Assembly (NCBI GenBank): GCA_023374025.1
Contig: SIJG01000194.1
Span: 1 to 64,000 of the forward strand
DNA length: 64,000 nucleotides
Source of the DNA: Heterodera schachtii
Lineage: Eukaryota > Nematoda > Chromadorea > Rhabditida > Heteroderidae
Reading direction: 5' to 3'
The position numbers were made by a program, and so were the translations under genes. Below, piece after piece: positions 11,152 through 21,859 of the stretch (position 1 is its first letter; every line of letters starts with the position of its first letter). A model generated the notes under the pieces. It saw only the letters and a program-made list of their open reading frames with translations, had not been told where the DNA came from and ran no database searches.

Positions 11152-12434
11152 TAGAGACCGGACAAGAGGGTCGGTCGAACGGTTTCGGTTAAAAACCGAA
11201 AAAAAACCGAACCGAAAAAAACCGAAAAACTCAAAAAATTCTCGGTCGAACGATTTCGGTTAAAAAACCGAAAAAAACCGAACCGAAAAAAAACCGAAGA
11301 AAAATTTTCGGTATATCGTTTCGGTTTCGGTTTTTTTTTGAATTTTATATTTTTTCCAAAAAAGCAATAAACTATTCTATTAATAGAAAAAGCAAAAATC
11401 TCCTCTGAGTAAAATTGTAGAGCTATTGAAACTCTATTGAATGGTGTACTAAAGTTTGGAAAATGATAGAAAAGGCAGTCAAAAAACATGTTTTGCTCAT
11501 TGATTCTAAAAAAACCACAAAGATTAGTTTTAGCGATTTGGTGCCCTTTTTGACGTTTTTTTCCCGAAAAATTCCAAAATTCAAAAAAATCGGAAAAATA
11601 CACCAATAAGAAATGAACTAAAAAATTCAGAGAATATACCTTTATGAATTGAAAAATTTTCACAAAAATTGTTCGCCAAAATTCATTTTTTTTCGGGACC
11701 CACGCGTTTGGGCGCTGGCGTTTGGGCGCTGGCGTTTGGGCGCTGGCCTATAAACAAATTAAGATTTCGAATGTTACCAAAAATTTGGATTTGGATGACA
11801 TAGAAAAAAGTTATAGAAAGTTATAGTTGAAAAACATGCTGGCGCCCAAACGCCAGCGCCCAAAATTTAGTTTTTTGAATTAGTTTTACGTGTTTTGCTC
11901 CCTAAAAATCATTAATAAAAAAAATTTAAATGCCTTTTTTCGTGCCTTTTTCGGGATTTTTGTGCCTTTTTTCAGTGCCATTTTGCGCTTTTTATTGCCT
12001 TAATTGCCAGCTCTAGCCATAACTTTAGGGCCGGCGGTGCTGATAAGCGCCGCCGGGAAATTTTTTTTGTAATTTTAATGCTATTTGTTAGCAGATTTTG
12101 TCTAAAAATACCAAATTTTGAGATTTTGGACTAATTTTTTAAGAAAAGATCGCTTTTTGGGGGGTCGGCGGTGCCGATAGGCGCCGCCGGAGGAAAATTT
12201 TAAGAATTTTTAATGAATTTTGTTAAAAAATGGCCAACTGATTTGTCAAAAAAGTCGGTCGATTGTTTCGGTTTTTTAATTATTTCGGTCGAACGGTTTC
12301 GGTTAAAAACCGAAAAAAACCGAAACCGAAAAAAACCGAAAAACTCAAAAATTTCTCGGTCGGTTTTTTTCGGTTAAAAACCGAAACCGAAAATCGAAAA
12401 ATACCGAAAAAAAAACCGACCGGTCCGATCTCTA
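11152..12434. mobile_element. non-autonomous hAT-type element with CCGAAAAAAACCG ends
   Basis: 1283 bp flanked by a perfect 8-bp duplication GTTTAGAC (11144-11151 and 12435-12442). Outer termini begin TAGAGACCGG and TAGAGATCGG. Both ends carry arrays of short CCGAAAAAAACCG-type units in inverted orientation, which produce long spurious reading frames. GC-rich palindromes lie at 12031-12056 and 12165-12190. A smaller element lies nested at about 11699-11864. No transposase is present. Confidence 0.75.
11699..11864. mobile_element. nested element with tandem GTTTGGGCGCTGGC ends
   Basis: Three direct copies of a GTTTGGGCGCTGGC unit at 11706-11748 face two inverted copies at 11838-11864. The interior is only about 90 bp. 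The style matches the larger GTTTGGGCCCC element inside the F-box-like gene at 44.8 kb; a solo end occurs near 23695. The target-site duplication was not determined. Confidence 0.45.
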
Positions 12435-12656
12435 GTTTAGACTATTTTATATAAATTAAACTTCACAATTTAAATTTTAAATTAATTGAATTAGTTATAG
12501 CAACTTCAAACACCAGTAAATACTGTTAATTTTTTTGAATTTTGATATTTGTAAAATATTTGGTGTATCAATATGTTGTAGCATTTAATTTAAACATTCT
12601 TATAAAATATTATTTGTCGTCCATTTTAAGTAAATATAAAAAATAAATCTTATAAT

Positions 12657-12954
12657 TGTTCGGTCTTACCTAACCGAGCTAAACAGTCCAATAAATAATC
12701 AATGTATTTATTGGAAAACAAATAAATAAATATTTGGGCGGAGGACAATTGGAGGAAATGTGGGAATTAACAAGAAGAACAGAATGAACGATGGAAATGA
12801 GCGGGGGTCAAAAGTGGGGGGAGGAATGATGTGTCTGACTTTACAAAGGGAGCGCAGACACAATAAATGAGAGAAATAGTGTGGGGCGAGGGAGAGAGAG
12901 AAATGGTCAAAAACAAAACAATAAAATGTCTCTCTCGGGGTCATCACCCGAACA
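12657..12954 (-). repeat. 3' LTR
   Basis: 298 bp, starting TGTTCGGTC and ending CCCGAACA on the plus strand. It lies downstream of integrase in the sense of transcription. A purine-rich stretch reading AAAAGGGGAGG on the minus strand sits just inside it (12955-12966) and is the likely polypurine tract. Confidence 0.9.
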
Positions 12955-12973
12955 CCTCCCCTTTTGATTGGGC

Positions 12974-15900
12974 TCATCCGGGCGAGTACCGATCAGGGGC
13001 TCGGCGGTTCCGTCCACTCCGGCGCGGCACTTGTTGTTGCGGCGGTGTCGGGCTTCGACGGGCCTGCTCGGGTTCGAACTCGTCCTGGTGCTCATCGTTG
13101 ATCGGGTCAGGCCTTGGCTCAAGGTCCTGCCCTACAATTCCAACGTTCGGTGCGGTGATCGGCAGATGGAATGCCTCATTTAAAATTGCCAATGGTTCGT
13201 GGACATTTTCGGTGTTTTCCCGGTTTCTCAATTGATTCGCGTGGAAGCGATTTGTCGAACCGTCGGGGAATTTGACCGTGTAAATGACTCCCGAGCATTC
13301 ACAAATTGTTCCTGCTCTCCAATTCTGCGAGAGTCGGTGTCGAGCCCAAACTGGCTTATTTGACACAAATTTCTGCGGTCGGGTGCCAAACCGGCGATTG
13401 AAGTGTTGCTCCATTTTGGTGTCTCTCTCCGTTGGCTGCGGAAGAGGCGGCATTAGGAGATCAATCGTTGTGCGCGGTTTTCGGCCAAGGAGCATTTCGG
13501 CAGGGGACTTTGCATCCGGCAGCGAATCGTTCGGTGTCGTGCGGTAAGTGACCAGGAAAGTGTTGATGATTTCCTTGTTTGGCACTCCCTCCCCTTTTAT
13601 TTTTCGAAATGCTCTCTTAAAAGTGTCCACGAACCGTTCCGCTTGTCCATTGGACATTGGGTTGTACGGAGCGGAAAAGAGATGAGCAATTCCATTTGCT
13701 TCTGTGAATTTGGCAAATTCACTGGCGGCGAACTGCGTTCCGTTGTCGGTTACCAATGTTTCCGGTATACCGTGACGCGTGAAGAGATAACGCAGTCGTT
13801 CGATTGTTGCGGCCGCTGATTTAGTGGTCATTTCGAATACCTCCGGGTACTTCGAATATGAGTCCACAACAATCAGAAATTCTTTTCCGAAGAAAGGGCC
13901 CGCATAATCGGCATGAATTCGTTGCCATGACCGCGTTGATTTTGGCCATGAGTGCAAATCCGTTTTCGTCGGTGCCTTTGCGGCCAATTGACACGGTGCA
14001 CAATTCTTGACGAATTCCTCAATTTGTTGATCCAATTTTGGCCAGAAGACATACTGCCGGGCGAGTTGTTTCATCCTTTTAATTCCAGGATGGCCCTTGT
14101 GTAGCAGTGTCAAAATTTTGGTCCGAAAAATTTCTGGGATCACAATTCGTTCGCCATACATCAGACATTCTTTCAGAATTGTCAGATCGGCTTTTCTTCT
14201 GCCGAAAAGCTCAATTTCTACTGATTGTGGCTTCCATTTGCGTTCATCAGGCCAACCGCCACTTACGAATTTCATAACAATTTGCATTGTTTTGTCCTTT
14301 TTGGACTCAGAGACCAAATTTTCAAATTTGATTGGCAAAATTTGCTTTGCCATATCCAAAATAGTTCCAAGATCTTCGTCGATGTTACACGCGGCGATCA
14401 CTCTTTCATCATCACATTCAAATTCTTTGGCAATCAGGCGGGATGAGTGCGTCGGCTTGACCAAAATCGTTGGTATTGACATATTCAATGTCGAAGTCGT
14501 AGGCCAGCAAAGTGAGTGACCAGCGAAGCAGCCGATTTGCGCTGCACTGCCGTATGCCTTTCTTGCTTCCGAAGATACTGATCAGCGGTTTGTGATCAGT
14601 TTGTAATGTGAAGTGTCTGCCGTAGATCATTTTGTGGAACTTTTGCACTGCAAAAATCAATGCCAGGCCCTCTTTTTCAATTTGAGAGTAGTTTTTCTCT
14701 GCTGGAGTGAGCGACCTTGAGGCATGTGCAATTGCTTTCATTTGTCCGTTCGAGAATTTGTGGGAAATGACGGCCCCAATTCCGAGTTCCGACGCATCGG
14801 CTGCCACAATTATGTCCAGTTTAGGATCATAATGGGTGAGGAGCAGTTCCGATGTAAGCACTTCCTTCAATTTTTGGAATGCTTTTTGTCGTTCTTCCGT
14901 CCACTTCCATTCAACGTCATCCTTCAGCATGTCGTCCAAAGGCTTCCGCGTGAAGCGCATGTTCTTGACGAACTGTTGGTAATGGTTTACCATGCCGAGG
15001 AATGATCGAAGTGACGAAAGGTCTTTTGGAGCCGGCATTTGAGACGATTGCATGAGTTTTTGCTGGGTCCGGTCGGCGTCCATTCCGATCGATTATTTGA
15101 CCCAAATACTTGATTTGGTCTCGGAAGAAGGTCGATTTTTCCAGTTTTACTCGGAATCCGTAACTTGGATTCGAGAAAACACTTCTTCCAAATGTCGAAC
15201 GTGTTGTTCGGTTGTCCCGCTGACAACAATGATGTCGTCAAGGTAAGCGGTGGCAAAATTTAGTCCGGCCAGCATTTTATCCATAATTGATTGGAAAATG
15301 CCTGGTGCCGACTTTACACCGAAGGGCAACCGTTCCATTCGGTAATTCCCTTTATGTGTGGCCAATCCGCCCAAATCTTTGGATTCTTCGTCCAATTCGA
15401 TTTGCAAATACGCATCCCTCAGATCGATCTGGGAAAAAATTTTACCTCCATTCAGGGTGGCAAAAATATCCTCAGGAACTGGGAGCGGGTGTTGACAGTC
15501 GAGAAGCGCATCATTAAGACCTGTCGAGTAGTCGATGCAAAGTCGCGCTGAGCCATCGGCCTTTTTCACAATCAGAATAGGCGCTGCCCAGTTCAAATGG
15601 TCGACTTTGCTGATCACGCCCATCTTTTCCAATCGGCCCAATTCTTTTTCGACAACTTCCAAAGAGTTGTATGGCACAGGGCGTGCCTTTCGAAAAATGG
15701 GTGCGGCGTCTTCTTTCAACGACAGTCGTGCCTTCTCCTTTGTGCAGAGTCCTAACCCGTCTTTAACGACTTCGGGAAAGGCCCTTTTCAATGCCTCAAT
15801 TTTGGCTTCTGTGCCGGCCATTTGTTTTGTGCCACTGGGGATAATTTTCTCTCCCTTTGGGCGGCCGGCGTTGCACAAGTTTACTGCCACGTTGCTGATC

Positions 15901-16622
15901 TTCAGCTTCATTTCGTCCAACAAACCAAATTTGTCCATGGTTTGGCAACTCAGCAGATTAAGTGAGCCAGCTTTTGCCACGTAAAATGGGCGCTTCACTT
16001 CAATCTCGCCGAATTTGAATATGCCACAACCTTTTCCAATGAATGGAACTTCCTTTCCATCAAAGGTCTTCCCAATTTCGTCGCACACTTCGATCGGTGG
16101 CTTGCCAATTTCGGCATAAGTCAACTCATCAATCACGTCGATGTCCGATCCCGTGTCGAGGTAGAATTGGACATTTTGTTGGTTCAGCAGAATTTTGATC
16201 TGCATCAACGAAAGTGCATTGATCGAACATGAGGTCATTCCGATCCTCAAATGTCCGATTTTCTTGTTTCCCATCATCTTTGCACTTTGTTGTTTCTTCC
16301 ATGCCTGAACACTTTCACACTTCTTTCCCAAGTGACCATTGGTACCACATTTCGGACACTTTGTCAATTTGAATCGGCAGTTGAATGGCGGATGGTCACA
16401 TTCTCCGCATCGCCAACAACTTTTGTTCGCCGTTGTGGTTTGTCCACTTTTGGGGAATTTGTTCTTCGGCAGGAAATTTTGCTTGCCCTTTTGATGGACA
16501 GCATTTACATTCCGAGAGCTGATCGGCGTTTCGATCGCTCGAGCCTCCGCAATCGTTGACTGGAAGTTGATTAAATCTTCCACTATTCCGTCATACGACA
16601 CGTTTTGTCCGTCCGTTGCCAA
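12974..16622 (-). pseudogene. pol: retrotransposon gag C-terminus and pol, frameshifted
   Basis: 16622-15147 encodes two zinc knuckles of the CX2CX4HX4C type, an aspartic protease with Asp-Thr-Gly-Ser, and reverse transcriptase with Tyr-Leu-Asp-Asp. After two single-base shifts between 15170 and 15050, 15083-14418 encodes the RT connection and RNase H (Asp-Ala-Ser, Gln-Thr-Asp-His-Lys). A further shift near 14450 leads into 14488-12974: integrase with a zinc-binding region (His-Pro-Gly-Ile...Cys-Ala-Pro-Cys), a catalytic core (His-Ala-Asp, Thr-Asp-Asn-Gly, Asn-Gly-Gln-Ala-Glu) and a basic C-terminus. The breaks inactivate the copy as written, unless they are assembly errors. Confidence 0.9.
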
Positions 16623-16623
16623 T

Positions 16624-17260
16624 TTAGGCCAAAATCCGTTGCCTCAGTGTTGCGTCGCTCGGCGCTTTGAGTGCCGTCAAGAGCATTAACGAGTAAAATT
16701 GCTCTTTCTTCAAATCGTCGAATTTGAAGTCGTTCAGCAGCTTTTTGTGCCGATTGATGAAGTGCCGGAAGTCCTCGCCATCTCCCCTCACCGCTTTTAG
16801 GCATTCATACCTGTCGATGAAGATTGACTGGGGTTTGGCGAAAAGCTTCTCCAATTTCAGCACTGTCGTCGGAAAGTCGAAATCTGTGACTGAAGCTGGC
16901 AGAACAGATCGGCTATACTCGCTGAAAGCCATCTCGCTCAGCTTGTTCATCAGCGACTTGACCTTGATTTGATCAGCTTGCTGTTGGAGCGGCACAGTCG
17001 AGGGCGAATTTGAATCGGTCGAGCCATTCGCTCACACGACTCTTCTCATCACACGCTTCGAACAGCGAAATGTCCGGCAGTGAAGGAATGGCAACTGCAT
17101 TTGGTGGATTTCGTTGACCAGCTGCGTTGTTTGCAGCATTTTGGTTCGCTAGCAACTGCGCAATTTGTTGCGACTGCTGCTGCACCAATCTCTGTTGGTC
17201 CTCAAATTGTTGTTGTTGCTGCGTCATCAGTCTCACCAATTGGTCGAGGTTCGCAGCCAT
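16624..17260 (-). pseudogene. gag: retrotransposon gag N-terminus, frameshifted
   Basis: 17260-16973 starts with ATG and encodes a Gln-rich N-terminal region followed by the gag core (Glu-Trp-Leu-Asp-Arg-Phe). The frame shifts near 17000 and continues in 16995-16624 with helical capsid-like sequence. A one-base insertion near 16632 creates a stop before the zinc-knuckle region in the next frame. These breaks lie inside domains and so do not look like programmed frameshift sites. Confidence 0.8.
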
Positions 17261-17277
17261 TTTTGAGTTGTGTTCGC

Positions 17278-17535
17278 TTTCAGCAATTTATGTCGAATGC
17301 CAACTCGGCTTTGAAGAATTTTGCTGTTTCGATTTACTGCTGTTTGTCGAATGCCAGCCCGGCTTTGTGAAATTCGATGATAGCCAACCCGGCTTTAGAA
17401 TTTCAAATTGGATGATGGCCGACCCGGCTTAGTGAAATTCGAAGATAGGCCAACTCGGCTTTAGAATTTCAAAATTGTTGATTGCCGACTCGGCTTTAGA
17501 CGATGATGCTCAGCCAACCCGGCTTGAGTCGAAGA
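17278..17535 (-). repeat. CCGGCTT tandem repeats in the retrotransposon leader
   Basis: Between the 5' LTR and gag, six to seven degenerate units of about 35-45 bp each contain GCCAACCCGGCTT or a one-base variant, several followed by TAGAATTTCAAA. They lie in the untranslated leader of the genomic RNA. Confidence 0.7.
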
Positions 17536-17549
17536 GGGGCGTCGCCAAT
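17536..17549 (-). promoter_or_regulatory. putative tRNA primer-binding site
   Basis: Directly inside the 5' LTR the minus strand reads ATTGGCGACGCCCC. The TGG start two bases from the LTR fits pairing to a tRNA 3' end finishing CGTCGCCA. The tRNA was not identified. Confidence 0.55.
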
Positions 17550-17848
17550 TGTTCGGTCTTACCTAACCGAGCTAAACAGTCCAATAAATAATCAATGTAT
17601 TTATTGGAAAACAAATAAATAAATATTTGGGCGGAGGACAATTGGAGGAAATGTGGGAATTTAACAAGAAGAACAGAATGAACGATGGAAATGAGCGGGG
17701 GTCAAAAGTGGGGGGAGGAATGATGTGTCTGACTTTACAAAGGGAGCGCAGACACAATAAATGAGAGAAATAGTGTGGGGCGAGGGAGAGAGAGAAATGG
17801 TCAAAAACAAAACAATAAAATGTCTCTCTCGGGGTCATCACCCGAACA
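17550..17848 (-). repeat. 5' LTR
   Basis: 299 bp, identical to the LTR at 12657-12954 except for one extra T near 17660. It should carry the promoter of the element. Confidence 0.9.
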
Positions 17849-18122
17849 ATAATAATAATTACTTTTAAATTTAACTTCAATAAATTTTCGAGTTTTTTTA
17901 TCACATATTTTCAGATTTTTTAACATTCTTAAGAATAAGTGTTTCTCTCTATCCACCCAGAAAATTTGGTTCTGAAATTCTATGGACATCTGCTGCTAAC
18001 CACCCTCCTTTGTTAGAATAGACAAAAAGGCCGTTTATTTACTTATTTATTTTTTAAATGCAAATACAAAAAAAGTGGTCTTCTTAACTTAGGCAAATCG
18101 CTTCCGTGATTTTTTTTTCTTT

Positions 18123-19350
18123 TTAATTGGTTGGGATGAGAAATGTGGGCCCAAAATTTGCCATGATTTTATCGCCACTTCCAAACAAAGAAACGAATGG
18201 AAACAGAGGAACAGTCAAGGAAGAGACCAACGAATTGGAGACATCTGAAAAACTTAAATTTAAAATTTAATTTAAAAATTTCCAACCCAAATAGTATCCA
18301 TTTTTCGTGAAAATAATTTGTTGAGTGGCCAAATTAATGCCACAGCCGACAATGTCTTCGATAGTAAATCGGCTATAAGACCGATAGAGCGCGAAACCGT
18401 TAATGTAAAAATTGTCACTGTTTTTGTGTGCGTAAGTGCCTGAGCGGCTTAAAACCGACATAAATGGTCTCTGTTTAGCGGCAAATCCGATCATTAAATT
18501 GCCGCCACTTAAAATAAACAAAAAACCATTAAGTAAATTACTGAAGTAATTAGTAATTTCTAACTTTTGCATGTGTTCGACACCAATTTCGAAGTAAAAA
18601 ATGCCTGAAGAATGACCTTCGCTCGGGATTGGCTGTTCAGCGAAAACAGTACGCCAACCTGTATAAATTTTGAATTGAAATGACGGACGATTGAGTCTCG
18701 GGACCAAAATTTCATACAATGGTTCAAATTTTTCTCCATCCAGTTCGACTTTTTTTTTTTGTTTTTCGCATCGCTTTTCCTTTTTTACGGCGCGCTTTTT
18801 TCAAAAAAGTTTTGGGCAACGGTGGGGGGTAATGGGGCGGGATAAAATTTTTAAAGAAAATTAGTGTGTATGATACAAAGGATTTTTGTGTTCATTTCCA
18901 TTTACCTTTTTGTTGTTGCTTACTGACAACAGTAAGACAGTCGTCGCCAGTGATTTCGAGCTCATTGTGGCAAAATTTGACATCCCAACAATTTTGTCGC
19001 AGATTTAACTCCGTTAATTGAGTGACAGAAACTTAAAATGAAAGCAAATTTCAGATGAAAAGAAAACTAAAATATTATTTGGCATTCGAGACCATAAGCA
19101 GAAATGACCTTCTTGGAGAACAGAGACCGAAAAGTTAAAAAAATGAAATTTTCAAAAATGATTTTAAAAAATTAACGAGAGATTGGTGCGAGAGGGAATC
19201 CCGCGAGATTTTGTTAGTGTAAATCTTTGCCATTAAATATGTTGTCTTCCAATTTCAGACCTTTCCTCTCATTCTCCTCCTTTTGCTTTTTCTGTTGCTT
19301 CTCCAATTCAACAATGCGCTCCAAGAATTCTTTGCATTGATTGGCATTAA
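18123..19350 (-). pseudogene. SPRY-domain gene lacking its 5' exons
   Basis: Five exons in phase on the minus strand: 19350-19261 (coiled coil with the Leu-Glu-Lys-Gln-Gln core), 19031-18906 (Cys-Trp-Asp-Val-Lys-Phe-Cys-His), 18658-18565 (Trp-Arg-Thr-Val, Phe-Tyr-Phe-Glu-Ile), 18507-18287 (SPRY core to Phe-Thr-Lys-Asn-Gly) and 18244-18123 (tail). They correspond to one coiled-coil exon and exons 7-10 of the gene at 7731, and the SPRY part has no lesion. No start exon was found; just upstream lies the 5' end of a non-LTR element in the opposite direction, which may have displaced it. An intact acceptor still precedes 19350, so exons beyond the insertion remain possible. Confidence 0.7.
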
Positions 19351-19464
19351 CTTAATTAGTTTTTAACTATAAAAATTGTAACATTTTTTTAGGAAAATAT
19401 CGGTCATAGGGCCCAAACTCAAAATTGCTTAAAAACAGTCAGAATCGATGTAAAAAGGTTCGAA

Positions 19465-20232
19465 ATGGGTTGGAAAAATAGAATTAGGGGCGCGCTTGCC
19501 CTTTTTCAAGCTGAAAAAGTGCCGGAATTGGAGTGCCAAAATTTGAATGAGGGAGAGGACATTATCACCCGTCTCGACCGACTTGAAAAGTTGCTAGAAG
19601 GGTCAGGGAACCCCACTCTGGTCCCAATCATCGAACGACTAGAAAAGTTAGAAAAGCTGGTAGAACGGCTAATCGCGGGCGAGAATCGATATGGAAATCG
19701 ATTTGCTGACCCTCAGCACACCTCCCACACTTCGGCCTCCACCAACAACAACGGCAATGTTCAATGGGGTCAACCGCCGCCTTTTGCTGGCACTGGCGCC
19801 GTTTCGCAGATGATTACCGAGGCAATTATCAACTCCGAATAACTGAAAGAGAAGTCCACTCGTGCGGTCATCGAAAAATTGCCGGAGGCGATGGACCAAC
19901 AGGCAGTGGTGGAGCAAATTGCAGAACAATGCGGTGTCAAAGACAAATTGTCGCCCGACATTCACCGCCACCCAAGGACACGGCCCGAAGGAGGGGTAAA
20001 AAGGGATCGGATTTTAAAAGTGCCGTTTTTGGACAAATTTTCACGTGACAAATTTCTCTTTAATTTCCGTAATGCTGTGAAAAAATTGCCCAATGTGCCC
20101 CAACATATCAAAGTCCGAAGGGATATGACCCAAAGTGAACTCAAAATCTTATACTCCCTTCGGCAACAAGCCTATCAGGCCAATATTGCCGCAGGTGAGT
20201 ATAAGTATTTTGTGGTTGACTTGGAGATCTGA
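19465..20232 (+). pseudogene. non-LTR retrotransposon ORF1
   Basis: Begins at ATG 19465 with a Leu/Glu-rich coiled coil of about 80 residues, then a Thr/Asn linker, an in-frame TAA at 19840, and in the same frame a second part up to 20232. That part ends in a basic segment containing Arg-Arg-Asp-Met-Thr and Gly-Glu-Tyr-Lys-Tyr, a pattern I associate with the C-terminal region of some LINE ORF1 proteins. It lies just before an endonuclease frame, which supports the call. It probably acted as an RNA-binding chaperone when intact. Confidence 0.6.
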
Positions 20233-20268
20233 TCTCTGAAAGACCCCCGCCCGCTCAGAACTCGCTAG

Positions 20269-20889
20269 GGATACGCGAGCAAATCAAACAAAAACATTGG
20301 GAATACGGGAAAGAAAAATCCTTGGATTTCTTGCCTATTAATAAACGCCCGATCGATAACAAATAAAATAGCTGACTTAGAACATATAACCCAAAAATAC
20401 GATCCTTTTATAATTATAATAAATGAGACCTGGTTAAACTCCAGAAACACAGTAGAATCAGAATTTACAGTAAATAATCAATATCAAATAATCCTTGCAA
20501 GCCGAAATGATAAAAAGGGCGGAGGATCGGCAATTTTATTAAAATCAAACATCCCTTATCAGACACTTTTCTCTGGGACAAAATTCCAAAGCGAAATTAT
20601 TCACATTAAATTACTTTTTAAAAAACCTATTCAAATTATAAATATATATCGTCCACCAAATTGCACAGTTCAGAATACTAAAAAGCTACTCAAATTCATT
20701 TCTGACCAGAGCGATTCTGAAAATATCATATTCTTTGGTGATTTTAATATCCCAAATATATTATGGGATGAAAATAAGGTAAAAAGAATAAATGATCCGG
20801 TGTCTAATTCTCTAATTGAGTTTATGCACCAAAGACAATTGATACAGCATGTTAAGGAACCAACCAGAGAAAAAGCAATTTTAGATTAG
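20269..20889 (+). pseudogene. AP-type endonuclease domain of a non-LTR retrotransposon
   Basis: This open frame of 206 codons lacks an ATG near its start. It begins with the Leu-Ile-Asn-Ala-Arg-Ser pattern, then Asn-Glu-Thr-Trp-Leu (catalytic Glu region), Gly-Gly-Gly-Ser-Ala, Tyr-Arg-Pro-Pro and Phe-Gly-Asp-Phe-Asn, the order found in APE-type endonucleases of CR1/Jockey-like elements. It stops at TAG 20887. A one-base shift continues the homology to about 20918, where it ends. No reverse transcriptase follows, so this is a 5' fragment, unusual because LINEs usually lose the 5' end. Confidence 0.8.
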
Positions 20890-21014
20890 TAATTACTAGT
20901 GAATTAGAAATTTCGTAAATCGGTCGGAATTCCGACGACTAAAATTTTTTCTTTAATCGGAAATTGGAATTCCGACCCCAAAAATGTCGGAAATCGCAAT
21001 TCCGTGCCATCCCA

Positions 21015-21092
21015 GGTGTTGGTGATGCCCTCGGCTGCCTGTTAATTTGACCACTCCACAGATAATTTTCACCAAGAATGGACACCTTTTGG
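21015..21092 (+). pseudogene. SPRY C-terminal fragment
   Basis: Encodes Val-Gly-Asp-Ala-Leu-Gly-Cys, a broken middle, then Ile-Phe-Thr-Lys-Asn-Gly-His before a GTATTT donor. It matches the end of SPRY exon 9 in paralogues but has lost a few bases, so frame is not kept. Confidence 0.55.
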
Positions 21093-21512
21093 GTATTTAA
21101 AAATTAATTTTAGAATTTTTTAAATTAATTATTTTTCAGATATGATCATTTTTCCGTTTTTAAAATTAATATATTTTTTAATAATTTTTTGCTTTTTACT
21201 TTTACATATACGTGTTCCATTGGGTAAAATCCTAATGTAAATCTTTTAATAAATCGGTCCAATTTGCACTTTTTCACACGACGATACCTAAAACACCCAA
21301 TTTTTCTTAAAAAAATTCTTTCGAAATCGGAAAATTTTGTCATTTTCATTGACAAATTTCTAGGAAAATTTTTCGAATGACTAATATTTCGATTTAATTC
21401 ATTTGATATTTAAAAATCCAAAAAACCAAATTATAATTGAAGACAAATTCACATTCACAAAAAAGAATAAAAAAGAACAAATAGTCAGTTTTAAGTGAAA
21501 ATTTCATCTTCC

Positions 21513-21848
21513 TCAGAGAGTTGCCAAATCGAATTTGAAAATGGGCCCAAAGTTCGCCTTAATTTTGTCATCAGAGTGACCCAAAGAAACGAAGGGATTA
21601 AATGAATCATCAGCAAAAGATTGAGCAACGAGAAAATCAGAGGAATCTGTGAAAATAATAAATGAAAAAGATTAGATAAAACACAATTGTTAAGTGATTT
21701 TCGACAATTTAAACATAAAATCAATCAGCTGATAATTTAAGATTTTCTTAATTTTATATTAATTTGCCAACCCAAATGTTGTCCATTCCTCGTGAAAAAG
21801 AACTGTCGAGTGAATAAATGGACACCAATTCCTACGGTATCCCCAGCA
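21513..21848 (-). pseudogene. SPRY gene 3' fragment (last two exons)
   Basis: 21848-21782 encodes Gly-Asp-Thr-Val-Gly-Ile-Gly-Val through Phe-Phe-Thr-Arg-Asn-Gly. 21646-21513 is a complete last exon of 134 bp, the same length as exon 10 of the gene at 7731, with the shared end Asn-Phe-Gly-Pro...Phe-Asp-Leu-Ala-Thr-Leu-stop. Homology stops abruptly at about 21849, where unrelated sequence begins. Confidence 0.7.
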
Positions 21849-21859
21849 CTGGCGGAGCG

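Larger units (their letters stand above)
12657..17848 (-). mobile_element. complete Ty3/gypsy-type LTR retrotransposon
   Basis: 5.2 kb element read on the minus strand. It has LTRs of 298 and 299 bp (TG...CA ends) and a 5-bp target-site duplication ATAAT (12652-12656 and 17849-17853). Domain order is gag with zinc knuckles, protease, reverse transcriptase, RNase H, integrase, the order of the Ty3/gypsy group (Metaviridae). No envelope-like frame lies after integrase. The LTRs differ by one base as far as I can see, so insertion is recent, yet gag-pol is broken by about five single-base shifts. Confidence 0.92.

Noticed and set aside
11151..11663. 170-codon minus-strand frame rich in Phe/Arg
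   Set aside because: It runs through the CCGAAAAAAACCG terminal repeats of a hAT-type element.
12867..17432. Many plus-strand open frames of 60-150 codons
   Set aside because: They are antisense shadows of the minus-strand retrotransposon gag-pol.
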